64,000 bases of DNA, taken from assembly GCA_018715595.1 (NCBI GenBank), contig DVLI01000006.1, positions 22,085 through 86,084 of the forward strand, in the 5' to 3' direction. Below the pieces are notes generated by a model. It worked only from the letters and a program-made list of their open reading frames with translations, did no database searches and was not told the DNA's origin. Origin of the DNA: Candidatus Caccoplasma merdavium (lineage in GTDB: Bacteria > Bacteroidota > Bacteroidia > Bacteroidales > UBA11471). The position numbers were made by a program, and so were the translations under genes. This document shows, in pieces, positions 35,308 through 44,112 of this stretch. Position 1 is the stretch's first letter, and each line of letters opens with the position of its first letter.

Positions 35308-35713
35308 CGCCAGCCTGGTATTTCATTTTTACATAGTGTTTCCATTCCCGTTCAGCCGCAAAACCTTTTTCAAGAAAGGCTTCGGCATCACGCGTATGGA
35401 CAACGGCGACCAGCGGGCCCATCGGGACATACATCTCGATGGATTTCTCGATAAGTGCCGGCAAAACAGCCTCCTCGGCCTCGGGCGAGAGATAGTAGTT
35501 GTTGATGTAGGCATACCCCTCGCGGCGTTCGACGGGGAAAAAGCCCGAAATCTTGTTTTCGTCCTCGTCGTCGAGAGCAAGCAGCCACTCGTGGCGCTGC
35601 GAGGTTTTGTAGGGATAATTGTCGTTCTGTCGCAAGACGGCTGCGTTCATGACAAGGGGAGCGACCAACTTGTACAAGCGGGGTGATGTGCCTCCCAGAA
35701 TTTCGATTTTCAT
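35291..35713 (-). CDS. Small GNAT-like protein of the IbrAB-like cassette
   Basis: A 140-residue protein that looks like a minimal GNAT acetyltransferase. N-terminal MKIEILGGTSPRLYKLVAP leads to a sheet region (ISGFFPVERREGYAYINNYY) and then HTRDAEAFLEKGFAAEREW, the late GNAT motif. The classic acetyl-CoA P-loop is not clear. ATG at 35713 is preferred over a GTG two codons upstream. It is the first gene of the cassette and overlaps the next by 17 bases. The family call is tentative. Confidence 0.6.
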   Translation of the reverse strand: MKIEILGGTSPRLYKLVAPLVMNAAVLRQNDNYPYKTSQRHEWLLALDDEDENKISGFFPVERREGYAYINNYYLSPEAEEAVLPALIEKSIEMYVPMGPLVAVVHTRDAEAFLEKGFAAEREWKHYVKMKYQAGDGKTS

Positions 35714-35760
35714 GTGCACTTATTTCATGGAGAATCTTTCCGGCTCACGGCCGTTTGTCG

Positions 35761-35768
35761 CAAATATA
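35761..35768 (-). promoter_or_regulatory. -7 element for the IbrAB-like cassette
   Basis: TATATTTG on the minus strand, 47 bases before the ATG at 35713. No -33 box is clear. The rest of the 432-base gap 35714-36145 is GC-rich and shows no gene. Confidence 0.45.
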
Positions 35769-36107
35769 CAAAAAAAACCGTTATGGGGGATAAAAACGGA
35801 ATTGTCCGGTAATCCGTTTTCCAAGAGAATGTTTCTTCCGGAAAATTCCCGGGCAAGACCTTTTGGCCCCTTTTATGGCCAGTTGCTGTTCCCTCGCCCC
35901 GTCGCGCCGTGCCCGCCCGACGGGGACCCATCGTTCGCACGCATGGCGCCGGCTTTTCCCCGAACCCCGCATCGAGGGGCGGGGTGACCGCTTGTCCTCT
36001 CCCCCTTCCAACCGTCATGTCCCACCCAGCTGTGCTTCCGTCCCGCTCGGCGGGAAACGTCGTGGAAGAGAACCCACCGTCGCCGGACAAGAAAACTTCG
36101 TTTCCCC

Positions 36108-36138
36108 TTTGCCTTTTATTTGCCATTCATTATCTTTG
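36108..36138 (+). promoter_or_regulatory. dnaX promoter (TTTG-N19-TATCTTTG)
   Basis: TTTG at 36108-36111 and TATCTTTG at 36131-36138 with 19 bases between is a full consensus match. The dnaX ATG is only 7 bases after the -7 box, so transcription would begin at or next to the start codon. Confidence 0.65.
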
Positions 36139-36145
36139 TCTCATT

Positions 36146-37939
36146 ATGGACAACTATATCGTATCGGCCCGGAAATACCGCCCCGCGACCTTCCAATCGG
36201 TCGTCGGGCAGAAGGCTTTGGTGCAGACGCTCAAAGCGGCCGTCATCACCCGCAAGCTGGCTCATGCCTATCTCTTCTGCGGTACGCGTGGTGTGGGAAA
36301 GACCACCTGTGCCCGCATCTTTGCCAAGACCATCAACTGCGAACACCCTACGCCCGACGGGGAGGCCTGCAACGAATGCGAGTCGTGCCGTGCCTTCAAC
36401 GAGCAGCGCTCCTATAACATCATCGAGCTCGACGCCGCGTCGAACAATTCGGTCGACGAGATACGCAGCCTCATCGACAAGGTGCGTGTGCCGCCCCAAC
36501 TGGGCCGTTACAAGGTCTTCATCATCGACGAGGTGCACATGTTGTCGACGGCCGCCTTCAACGCCTTCTTGAAGACACTCGAAGAGCCGCCCCACCATGC
36601 CATTTTCATCTTGGCCACGACCGAGAAGCACAAGCTCCTGCCCACGATACTGTCGCGCTGCCAGATTTATGACTTCCAGCGCATCACCATCGAAGACATG
36701 GTCGAACATCTGCGCTATGTCGCCTCCCGGGAGGGGTTTACCGTCGAAGACGACGCCCTCAATGTCATCGCCCGCAAGGCCGATGGCGGCATGCGCGATG
36801 CCCTCTCCATCTTCGACCAGGTGGCGGCCTCTTCGGGCGGGAACCTCACCTATCAGAACACCATCGAGAATCTCAACATTCTCGACTATGACTATTACTT
36901 CAAACTCACCGATGCCCTGCTCGCCGGTGATGTCCCGGCCGCCCTGCTCGTCTTCGACGCCGTGTTGCGGGCCGGCTTTGGTGCCCAACTTTTTGTCAAC
37001 GGGTTGAGCAGCCATTTCAGGGATCTCATGGTGAGCAAAGATGCCTCGACCCTTCCGTTGCTCGACGTGGGTGCCACGGTGGCCGGGCAGTATGCCGCTC
37101 AGGCTGCCCGATGCGACAAACGTTTCCTCTATGCGGCCATGGATTTGAGCAACCGTTGCGACCTCGATTACCGCATCAGCAACAACAAGCGTCTGCTTGT
37201 AGAGCTCATGCTCATAAAGATTTGTTCCCTGAATGCCCCGGTCGTGAGCCAGCCGTTGGCCGGCACGACCCTTGCCGCGGCCGTTCCCCCTGCGACGGCA
37301 AACCCTCGTCCAGCGGTGTCGCCGGCTACCGCTCACACAAATAAACCGGCTGCCGACCCCTCTGCTCCGGCAGAGAGGGAACCGGCTGCCCCTCGGGAGG
37401 AAGTGACGGAGTCCGCCTCGCAGGAGACTCCGCAGCGGCCTCCGATTCCGGTTGCGCAAGTGGGCTCTCCTTCCAAACCGACCGCCCGCAAGATTCCCCG
37501 CATCTCGCTCAAACACGGCATCGAGCCCGACCCTTCCGAGACACCTGTCGTTGAAAAACAGCCGACTGCCGAGATGAACGAGCCTTTTACCCTCGATGCC
37601 CTGCACGAGGTGTGGTTGCGTTTTACCAAACAGATTCCTACCGAGACGGTATTGGTGCAGACGATGTATCTGTGCATGCCGCAACTGCTCGATGCCACGA
37701 CATTCGAGGTGGTGGTCGACAATCGTGCGCAGATGGACAAACTCAACGGACGGGCGGCCGACCTCCTGGCTTTCCTGCGTACCAGTCTGCGCAATTCTCA
37801 CCTCTCGATGCAGGTGCGCGAACGGGAGCGGGAAGAGCGGCAGAAGGCATTCAGCCCCGGTGAACGTTTTGTGTTGCTGGCCGAGCAAAATCCGGAACTC
37901 AACCGGCTGAAAGAGATTTTCGGCCTCGAACTCTCCTGA
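36146..37939 (+). CDS. dnaX: DNA polymerase III subunit tau/gamma
   Basis: A 597-residue clamp-loader subunit. MDNYIVSARKYRPATFQSVV is the usual N-terminus in Bacteroidetes. Walker A is CGTRGVGKTT, the zinc module is NCEHPTPDGEACNECESC, Walker B/DExx is FIIDEVHML, and the SRC arginine-finger motif is in LSRCQIYDF. The AAA+ core ends near 370. A Pro/Ala/Thr-rich linker (about 375-480) precedes a C-terminal tau-type domain. The open frame runs upstream to 35909, but family alignment fixes the start at 36146. No frameshift (slippage) site was identified. Confidence 0.96.
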   Translation: MDNYIVSARKYRPATFQSVVGQKALVQTLKAAVITRKLAHAYLFCGTRGVGKTTCARIFAKTINCEHPTPDGEACNECESCRAFNEQRSYNIIELDAASNNSVDEIRSLIDKVRVPPQLGRYKVFIIDEVHMLSTAAFNAFLKTLEEPPHHAIFILATTEKHKLLPTILSRCQIYDFQRITIEDMVEHLRYVASREGFTVEDDALNVIARKADGGMRDALSIFDQVAASSGGNLTYQNTIENLNILDYDYYFKLTDALLAGDVPAALLVFDAVLRAGFGAQLFVNGLSSHFRDLMVSKDASTLPLLDVGATVAGQYAAQAARCDKRFLYAAMDLSNRCDLDYRISNNKRLLVELMLIKICSLNAPVVSQPLAGTTLAAAVPPATANPRPAVSPATAHTNKPAADPSAPAEREPAAPREEVTESASQETPQRPPIPVAQVGSPSKPTARKIPRISLKHGIEPDPSETPVVEKQPTAEMNEPFTLDALHEVWLRFTKQIPTETVLVQTMYLCMPQLLDATTFEVVVDNRAQMDKLNGRAADLLAFLRTSLRNSHLSMQVREREREERQKAFSPGERFVLLAEQNPELNRLKEIFGLELS

Positions 37940-38055
37940 ATTTTTTGTCGCCCTGCTGGCGACGGGTCGACTTGTGAGGGACGGGCCGCGAGGCGGATTC
38001 TCTTGCATCTGTCCTTTCCCCGCAATAGAGGGTTTTTATGACACTTTCCATAGAC

Positions 38056-38096
38056 AGATGGCCCCGGGGAAACCAATACCGGGGCCATCTCTTTTA
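38056..38096 (+). terminator. Intrinsic terminator after dnaX
   Basis: AGATGGCCCCGG (38056-38067) pairs perfectly with CCGGGGCCATCT (38079-38090), followed by CTTTTAT. It lies in the 357-base gap 37940-38296, which otherwise holds only the araC-type promoter. Confidence 0.65.
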
Positions 38097-38269
38097 TGTC
38101 CTGTCCGGATCCGTCGGGGTCATTATCGGACGGGGGGAGTAGAAACATGTCGAGCGTGACGGGGAGTCTCTTTTAGCGATGGCGGTACCGGCAGGAATCG
38201 GGGAGGGCAGAAAATGGTCGATATGTTTAAAAAAACGATATATCGAATAATATTTTGTCTGAAAACTCT

Positions 38270-38277
38270 TATATTTG
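38270..38277 (+). promoter_or_regulatory. -7 element for the AraC-family gene
   Basis: TATATTTG, 19 bases before the ATG at 38297. A TTTG at 38254-38257 is too close (12 bases) for the standard spacing. Confidence 0.45.
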
Positions 38278-38296
38278 CCCTGTAAAGCATGATTGT

Positions 38297-39220
38297 ATGG
38301 AACAGATGAATATTGCGAATTTCTCCTTGCAAGAGGTTTTTAAGGAATCGAACGTGCAAAGCACCTTTCATGACGGTTGTCTCATCTCGACCTATCACGG
38401 CATCAATAAAAAAGAGATAGCTCAGGAGGTGCTTCCCATATTTTCATATCCCTGCCGCATCAATGCCATGACGGCCATCGTGTGCGAGAGAGGGAAGGTG
38501 CGTTTCACGTCGAACCTCAAACAGTATATTTTACAGGAGAATATGCTCTACATCAACGTGCCCAACACGATTGTGAAGGTCGACGAAATCGAAGACAGTG
38601 TGGTGCATCTCATGTCTTTCGACGAGAATTTCCTCCGCGATGTGCACATCGACCTGCACAACCTGTTGCCCCAGTTCTCCCTCGTCCTGGAAAATCCCTG
38701 CATCACGATTTCGACCGAGGAGCTCGACGACATGCGGCAACTTTTTGAGACGATAGAGCGTGAGATGAAGAAGCTCTCGGGGAAGCCTTACCAAAAAGAG
38801 ATTCTGCGGGGGTATGCCAGCATTGCCATTTACAAGGTGTGTGCCATACTTTCCCGTGTTATGGAGATGCGCCAAACGGCCTCTATCGAGACCGTGCACA
38901 ATCGGGGTGAAGAGTATTTCCGCGATTTCATGCGCTACTTGCAACAGCATTACCGGGAAGAGCGTTCGCTGAGCTTCTATGCCTCACTGCTCCACATTAC
39001 CCCCAAATATCTGACGACGCTCATCAAGCAGGTCAGTGGCCGTTCGGCCGCCGACTGGATCGACGAGTACGTCATACTCGAAGCCAAGAATCTCTTGAAA
39101 TTCTCCTCGATGAGCATTCAACAGGTGGCTTATTATCTCAACTTTCCCAACCAGTCGTTTTTTGGCACCTATTTCAAGCGGCGCACGGGCATGTCGCCGT
39201 CGGAGTACAAGCAAAGTTGA
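38297..39220 (+). CDS. AraC-family transcriptional regulator
   Basis: A 307-residue regulator. The N-terminal cupin-like sensor domain covers about 1-175 (CRINAMTAIVCERGKVRFTS). The C-terminal double helix-turn-helix covers about 210-305, with SFYASLLHITPKYLTTLIKQ as the first reader unit and MSIQQVAYYLNFPNQSFFGT plus YFKRRTGMSPSEYKQS as the second, the AraC signature. The ligand is unknown. It converges with the GH3 gene, which could be a target, but nothing in the sequence shows this. Confidence 0.9.
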   Translation: MEQMNIANFSLQEVFKESNVQSTFHDGCLISTYHGINKKEIAQEVLPIFSYPCRINAMTAIVCERGKVRFTSNLKQYILQENMLYINVPNTIVKVDEIEDSVVHLMSFDENFLRDVHIDLHNLLPQFSLVLENPCITISTEELDDMRQLFETIEREMKKLSGKPYQKEILRGYASIAIYKVCAILSRVMEMRQTASIETVHNRGEEYFRDFMRYLQQHYREERSLSFYASLLHITPKYLTTLIKQVSGRSAADWIDEYVILEAKNLLKFSSMSIQQVAYYLNFPNQSFFGTYFKRRTGMSPSEYKQS

Positions 39221-39242
39221 TCGAGCCCCCTCCTGTATATGC

Positions 39243-39274
39243 CGTCGGCCGACACAGAGATGTGTCGGCCGACG
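39243..39274. terminator. Hairpin between araC-type and GH3 genes
   Basis: CGTCGGCCGACACA and TGTGTCGGCCGACG form a 14-bp perfect stem around a GAGA loop, between two convergent stops. There is no strong T-tract. Confidence 0.55.
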
Positions 39275-39298
39275 TGTCGTTAGGGCGGAGCCCGTCGC

Positions 39299-41887
39299 TT
39301 ATTTCACGGTGACGGTAAAACGTTTCAGCCCGTTGTCGGCCGAAGTTCCACCGTAAAGGATTTCGTATTTCCCGGGTTTGCACCATACCGAGCCGGTTGC
39401 CGGGTCGAAGAAGTCGAACGTCGAAGCCCGCAGGTCGATGCGCACTTTTTGGGTCTCTCCGGCACGCAGGTGCACCCGTTTGAAGGCGCGCAGCGATTTC
39501 TTGGGCCCTTGCGGGTCTTGGAGGTTGCGCACATACACCTGCACCACTTCGTCGCCGTCACGGCTGCCGGTATTGGTGAGGGAGAGGGTGAGGCTGTTTT
39601 CTTTGCCGGCGCGGGCTTTCTGGTCGAGCGACGCTTTGCCGTAGGAGAAGGTGGTGTAGCTCAGGCCGTGGCCGAAGGGGAAGAGCGGTTCTTCGGTCAT
39701 GTATCGGTAGGTGCGTCCCGTCATGTTGTAGTCTTCGAAGTCGGGCAGTTGGGCGGTGCTTTTGTAGAAGGTCACGGGGAGACGTCCGGCCGGGTTGTAG
39801 TCGCCGAAGAGGACATCGGCCACCGCCGTGCCGCCGGCTTGTCCCGGGTACCAGGCTTGCAGTATGGCGTCGACGCAAGGCAACTCCTCTTCGAGGCCGA
39901 TGGCGCTACCCGAGTTGAGTACGAGAATCACCTTCTTGCCGGCTTTTTTCAGCGCTTTGATGACCTCTCTCTGCACCTGGGGCAGTTCGATGACGGTGCG
40001 GTCGCCCCCTTTGAAGCCCGGATAGTTGACCCGCATCTCTTCGCCTTCGAGACGGGGCGTGATGCCGCCGGCAAAGACGACCACTTCCTCGTCGATGCTG
40101 CGGGCCAGGGCTTCGGCATCGACCGTGGCATATTGGCCTACGTCGAAGCGCAGGTGGCCTTCACCGCCGCCTTGCACATATTCGACGACGACATCATAGG
40201 ATTTGCCGGCTTCGGCGGTGAATTTTATTTCGTTGTTGGCACGCGATTGCGAGTCGAACCAAAGGTTCGAGAGGGTGTCGCCGTCGATAATGAGGCGGAA
40301 TCCGTCGTTGGCCGACAGGGTGAAGATATACTCCCCGTCGCGTTCGGGCGTGAACGTGGCGGTGTAGCGGCTCGAAAAGTCATAGAGCGATACTCCGGCC
40401 GCAAAACCGTCGGCGCCGCCGATGTCGAAGTTGAACGGGAGGGCTACATGGGTGCGTGTGACGGCGTCGCCCTGCATGTCGGTATTGTTCCAGTAGGTGG
40501 CCGAGAATCCGGTTTTACCCTCGGACGAACAACGGTTGAAGACGCTGTTGAAAATTTGGTCTTCGACCCAGTTGCACCCCTTTTGGTAGGAGAAGTCGAT
40601 GCCCTTCTCCTGCAAGCCGAGGAGCAGGGTGGCGGTGTGCGAGGGGAATCCGTTGTAGTTGCCCCATTGCATCACCGAGTCGCCGGCGTTGGGGCCGATG
40701 ACGGCAATGCGGCTTTGCTTGTCGAGGGGGAGTATGTCGTTTTTGTTGTAGAGGAGGGTCATGCTTTTGCGGGCCATTTCGAGGGCTTTGGCCTTGTGCT
40801 CGTCACAGTCTACGACCGAGTAGGGAATGCGGGCCCAGGGCACGATGCTGTCGGGGTCGAAAAGTCCCAGCTCGAAGCGGGCTTTCAGCAGGCGGCGCAC
40901 CGAGGTGTCGATTTGGTCTTCGGTGATGAGGCCGTCGCGCACGGCTTTCACCAGCGACGAGTAGTTGCTTCCGCATTCGAGGTCGGTGCCGCTGATGACG
41001 GCATCGGCCGAGGCGGCCTCTTTCGACGGGTGCGTTTCATGATGGCCTTCCTTGAAGAAGTCGGTGATGGCGCTGCAATCCGAGACGACGATGTCGCGGT
41101 AGCCCCACTGTTCGCGCAGAATGTGAATGAGCAGTTGCTTGCTGCCGCAGCAAGGTTCGCCCTCGTAGCGGTTATAGGCACACATGACCTCTTTCACGCG
41201 GGCTTCCTGCACCAGTTCCTTGAAGGCCGGCAGATAGGTCTCCCACAAGTCGCGCGGGGCGATGTTTTCGGCATCGAACGAGTGTCGGTTCCATTCGGGG
41301 CCGCTGTGCACGGCAAAGTGCTTGGCGCAGGCGTGCAGCTTGTTGTATCGGGCCGTCGTGTCGCCTTGCAGGCCGAGCACCACGGCAACCCCCATGCGGC
41401 CGGTGAGGTAGGGGTCTTCGCCGTAGGTCTCTTGTCCGCGTCCCCAGCGCGGGTCGCGGAAGATGTTGATATTGGGGGTCCAGAAGGTAAGTCCCTGGTA
41501 ACGTTGCAGCTTGTCTTGGGTGCGTTTGAATTCGTGGTGCTTGGCTCGCGCTTCGGTCGAGACGATGTTGAAGGTCTCATACACGGCTTTGTCGTCGAAG
41601 GTGGCGGCCATGCCTATCGTTTGCGGGAATACCGTGGCCAGTCCCGCGCGGCCTACGCCGTGCAGCGCTTCGTTCCACCAGTCGTAGGCGGGAATGCCCA
41701 GCCGGTCGACGGCGGCCGAGCCGTTTTTCATGAGCGACACCTTCTCTTTCAGGGTGAGGCGGTGCAGCAGGTCTTCGGCGCGTTCTTCGGGTGTGAGGTT
41801 GGCGTTTTGGTACGGTAACAGGTCTTGCGCTTGGGCGGTGAGCAGGCACAAGCCGGCGCAGAGGGAAGCAAGGAGTTGTTTCTTCAT
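39299..41887 (-). CDS. GH3 beta-glycosidase with PA14 insert
   Basis: An 862-residue exported enzyme with signal peptide MKKQLLASLCAGLCLLTAQA. The GH3 barrel carries the nucleophile Asp270 in DIVVSDCSAITDFF, with KHFAVHSGPEWNRH forming part of the substrate pocket. The second alpha/beta domain is interrupted by a PA14-like module (about 460-585, with TFTPERDGEYIFTLSANDGF), and an Fn3-like domain closes the C-terminus. Layout fits beta-xylosidase or beta-glucosidase of the large Bacteroidetes type. ATG at 41887 fits the signal peptide; 41965 adds 26 unrelated residues. Confidence 0.92.
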   Translation of the reverse strand: MKKQLLASLCAGLCLLTAQAQDLLPYQNANLTPEERAEDLLHRLTLKEKVSLMKNGSAAVDRLGIPAYDWWNEALHGVGRAGLATVFPQTIGMAATFDDKAVYETFNIVSTEARAKHHEFKRTQDKLQRYQGLTFWTPNINIFRDPRWGRGQETYGEDPYLTGRMGVAVVLGLQGDTTARYNKLHACAKHFAVHSGPEWNRHSFDAENIAPRDLWETYLPAFKELVQEARVKEVMCAYNRYEGEPCCGSKQLLIHILREQWGYRDIVVSDCSAITDFFKEGHHETHPSKEAASADAVISGTDLECGSNYSSLVKAVRDGLITEDQIDTSVRRLLKARFELGLFDPDSIVPWARIPYSVVDCDEHKAKALEMARKSMTLLYNKNDILPLDKQSRIAVIGPNAGDSVMQWGNYNGFPSHTATLLLGLQEKGIDFSYQKGCNWVEDQIFNSVFNRCSSEGKTGFSATYWNNTDMQGDAVTRTHVALPFNFDIGGADGFAAGVSLYDFSSRYTATFTPERDGEYIFTLSANDGFRLIIDGDTLSNLWFDSQSRANNEIKFTAEAGKSYDVVVEYVQGGGEGHLRFDVGQYATVDAEALARSIDEEVVVFAGGITPRLEGEEMRVNYPGFKGGDRTVIELPQVQREVIKALKKAGKKVILVLNSGSAIGLEEELPCVDAILQAWYPGQAGGTAVADVLFGDYNPAGRLPVTFYKSTAQLPDFEDYNMTGRTYRYMTEEPLFPFGHGLSYTTFSYGKASLDQKARAGKENSLTLSLTNTGSRDGDEVVQVYVRNLQDPQGPKKSLRAFKRVHLRAGETQKVRIDLRASTFDFFDPATGSVWCKPGKYEILYGGTSADNGLKRFTVTVK

Positions 41888-41908
41888 GGTTCTTGTATGG
41901 AATTTGAA

Positions 41909-41940
41909 CAAAAATAACGAAAAGTCATGTTGCCTGCAAA
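41909..41940 (-). promoter_or_regulatory. GH3 promoter
   Basis: On the minus strand, TTTG at 41940-41937 and TATTTTTG at 41916-41909, with 20 bases between, lie 21 bases before the GH3 ATG. Confidence 0.6.
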
Positions 41941-42018
41941 GAACGGTTGTTTTTTTATCTTCCATGTGGACTTTTTCATTTCTTAGGAGGATTTTTGCGC
42001 CGTATGTGAGGAATATCG

Positions 42019-42056
42019 AAAAAAGCCTGTCGGCACATGTGCCGACAGGCTTTTTT
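42019..42056. terminator. Bidirectional terminator after the tkt operon
   Basis: A 38-base perfect palindrome with A6 and T6 ends (AAAAAAGCCTGTCGGCAC and its inverse). It gives a stem plus U-tract on either strand and ends the ara-tkt transcript on the minus strand. Confidence 0.85.
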
Positions 42057-42076
42057 GAAGAGGGGATTACGGGCGA

Positions 42077-44086
42077 TTAGGCCAGCAATGCTTTTACTTG
42101 GTCGTAGACGTTCTGTGCGGTGAAGCCGAGCTTCTCGTCGAGCACCTTGTAGGGAGCCGAGAAGCCGAACGATTCGAGACCGAACACCTTGCCGTTGGCG
42201 CCGACCAGCCCTTCGAGGGTGACGGGCAGTCCGGCGGTGAGGCCGAATACTTTGGCTCCCGTGGGGATAACGCTCTCCTGGTATTCTTTGCTCTGGGTGC
42301 GGAAGAGACCTTCCGACGGAGCCGACACGATGCGCACCTTGATGCCTTCGGCGCGGAGTTTTTCGGCACCGGCCACGAGGGTCGATACTTCCGAACCCGA
42401 GGCCACCAGCACCACGTCGGGGTCGGCATCGGAGCCGGCCACGATGTAGGCGCCTTTGGCTACGAGGCTGTAATCGTTACCGGCGGGCAGGTTGGCGATG
42501 TTCTGCCGCGAGAAGATGAGCGCCGTGGGGGTAGTGGTGTTCTCCATGGCCAGCCGCCAGGCGACGGTGGTCTCTTCGGCGTCGGCCGGGCGGAGTACCA
42601 GCATCGAGTTGTGTCCTTTGTGGTTTTTGAGCTTTTCGAGGAGACGGATTTGGGCTTCCTGTTCTACCGGTTCGTGGGTGGGGCCGTCTTCACCGACGCG
42701 GAAGGCGTCGTGTGTCCAGATGAACTTCACGGGGGTCTCCATGAGGGCGGCCATGCGGGCGGCCGGTTTCATGTAGTCGGAGAAGACGAAGAAGGTGGCG
42801 CAGGCCGGTATCACACCGCCGTGCAGGGCCATGCCTATGGCGCAGCAGGCCATGGTGAGCTCCGACACGCCGGCTTGGAGGAAGGCTCCCGAGAAGTCGT
42901 CGCGGGTGAAGGCGTGGGTCTTTTTGAGGAAGCCGTCGGTCTTGTCGGAGTTGGAGAGGTCGGCCGAGGCGACAATCATGTTCTCTACCTGTGTGGCCAG
43001 CGCTCCGAGTACCGTGGCCGAGGCGGCGCGTGTGGCGGCGCCGGCTTTTTGCTCGATGGCGTCCCAGTTTACGACGGGGGCTTTCCCGGCAAACCAGCTT
43101 TCCATCTTGGCGGCCAGTTCGGGATTGGCCTTGGCCCAGGCGTCACGGGCGGCGTAGCGCTCGGCGACGATTTTTTTGAGTTCTTCGGCGCGGGCGGCGT
43201 AGAGGGCTTGCACTTCGGGGAAGATTTGGAAGGGATTTTCGGGGTCTCCGCCGAGGTTTTTGATGGTGTTGACATAGGCGTCACCACCCAGGGGTGCACC
43301 GTGTGTGGCGCAGTTGTTTTCGTAGCTGCTGCCGTCGGCCTTGCGGGCGCCTTTGCCCATGACGGTCTTGCCGATGATGAGGGTGGGTTGTCCCTTCTCC
43401 TCCCGGGCCCGGTTGAGGGCGCAACGTATCTCGTCGGGGTCGTTGCCGTTGATGGAGATGACTTTCCAGCCCCATGCCTCGTATTTTTGGGCGACATTCT
43501 CGCTGGTCACGGCGTTGGTGGCCGTCGAGAGCTGTATGTCGTTGGAGTCGTAGAACATGATGAGGTTGTCGAGGCCGAGGTGTCCTGCCAGACGGCCGGC
43601 TCCCTGCGAGATTTCTTCCTGCACGCCACCGTCGGAGATGTAGGCATATATCGTCTGGTTCATCACTTCACCGAGGCGGGCTTTGAGGAATTTGGCGGCG
43701 ATGGCGGCTCCCACGGCGAAGGTGTGGCCTTGACCCAGCGGGCCCGAGGTGTTTTCGATGCCGCGCATGACGTTCACTTCGGGGTGGCCCGGCGTGGGGC
43801 TGTCCCATTGGCGGAACTGGCTCAACTCTTCCATCGTGAATTTGCCGGTGAGGGCCAGCACCGAGTAGAGCATGGGCGACATGTGTCCCGGGTCGAGGAA
43901 GAAGCGGTCGCGTCCTTCCCAACGGGGATTTTCGGGGTCATACACGAGATACTCCGAGAAGAGTACGTTGACGAAGTCGGCGCCACCCATGGCTCCTCCG
44001 GGGTGTCCCGAGTTGGCTTTTTCGACCATTGAGGCAGCCAATATGCGTATGTTGTCGGCTGCGAGATTAGTTACTTTGTTGTCCAT
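42077..44086 (-). CDS. tkt: Transketolase
   Basis: A 669-residue thiamine-diphosphate enzyme that exchanges two-carbon units between xylulose-5-P and aldose phosphates. GHPGG at 27-31 and GQG near 117 form part of the cofactor site, and the diphosphate/Mg motif is SDGGVQEE (149-156). The middle pyrimidine domain and C-terminal domain are full length. It follows araB by 26 bases and is the last gene of the arabinose operon, where it takes the xylulose-5-P made by AraD. Confidence 0.96.
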   Translation of the reverse strand: MDNKVTNLAADNIRILAASMVEKANSGHPGGAMGGADFVNVLFSEYLVYDPENPRWEGRDRFFLDPGHMSPMLYSVLALTGKFTMEELSQFRQWDSPTPGHPEVNVMRGIENTSGPLGQGHTFAVGAAIAAKFLKARLGEVMNQTIYAYISDGGVQEEISQGAGRLAGHLGLDNLIMFYDSNDIQLSTATNAVTSENVAQKYEAWGWKVISINGNDPDEIRCALNRAREEKGQPTLIIGKTVMGKGARKADGSSYENNCATHGAPLGGDAYVNTIKNLGGDPENPFQIFPEVQALYAARAEELKKIVAERYAARDAWAKANPELAAKMESWFAGKAPVVNWDAIEQKAGAATRAASATVLGALATQVENMIVASADLSNSDKTDGFLKKTHAFTRDDFSGAFLQAGVSELTMACCAIGMALHGGVIPACATFFVFSDYMKPAARMAALMETPVKFIWTHDAFRVGEDGPTHEPVEQEAQIRLLEKLKNHKGHNSMLVLRPADAEETTVAWRLAMENTTTPTALIFSRQNIANLPAGNDYSLVAKGAYIVAGSDADPDVVLVASGSEVSTLVAGAEKLRAEGIKVRIVSAPSEGLFRTQSKEYQESVIPTGAKVFGLTAGLPVTLEGLVGANGKVFGLESFGFSAPYKVLDEKLGFTAQNVYDQVKALLA

Positions 44087-44112
44087 CAGATATTTGTTTT
44101 TGTATTTTAGTC

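Noticed and set aside
35909..36145. In-frame 79-codon extension at the start of dnaX
   Set aside because: It precedes the conserved MDNYIVSARKYRP start and runs through the promoter; no homologue would carry it.
39449..41818. 789-codon plus-strand frame opposite the GH3 gene
   Set aside because: GH3 motifs and signal peptide are clear on the minus strand. The antisense frame has no recognisable domains and follows from strong codon bias.
42098..44032. 644-codon plus-strand frame opposite tkt
   Set aside because: Transketolase on the minus strand is unambiguous; this frame is a compositional shadow.
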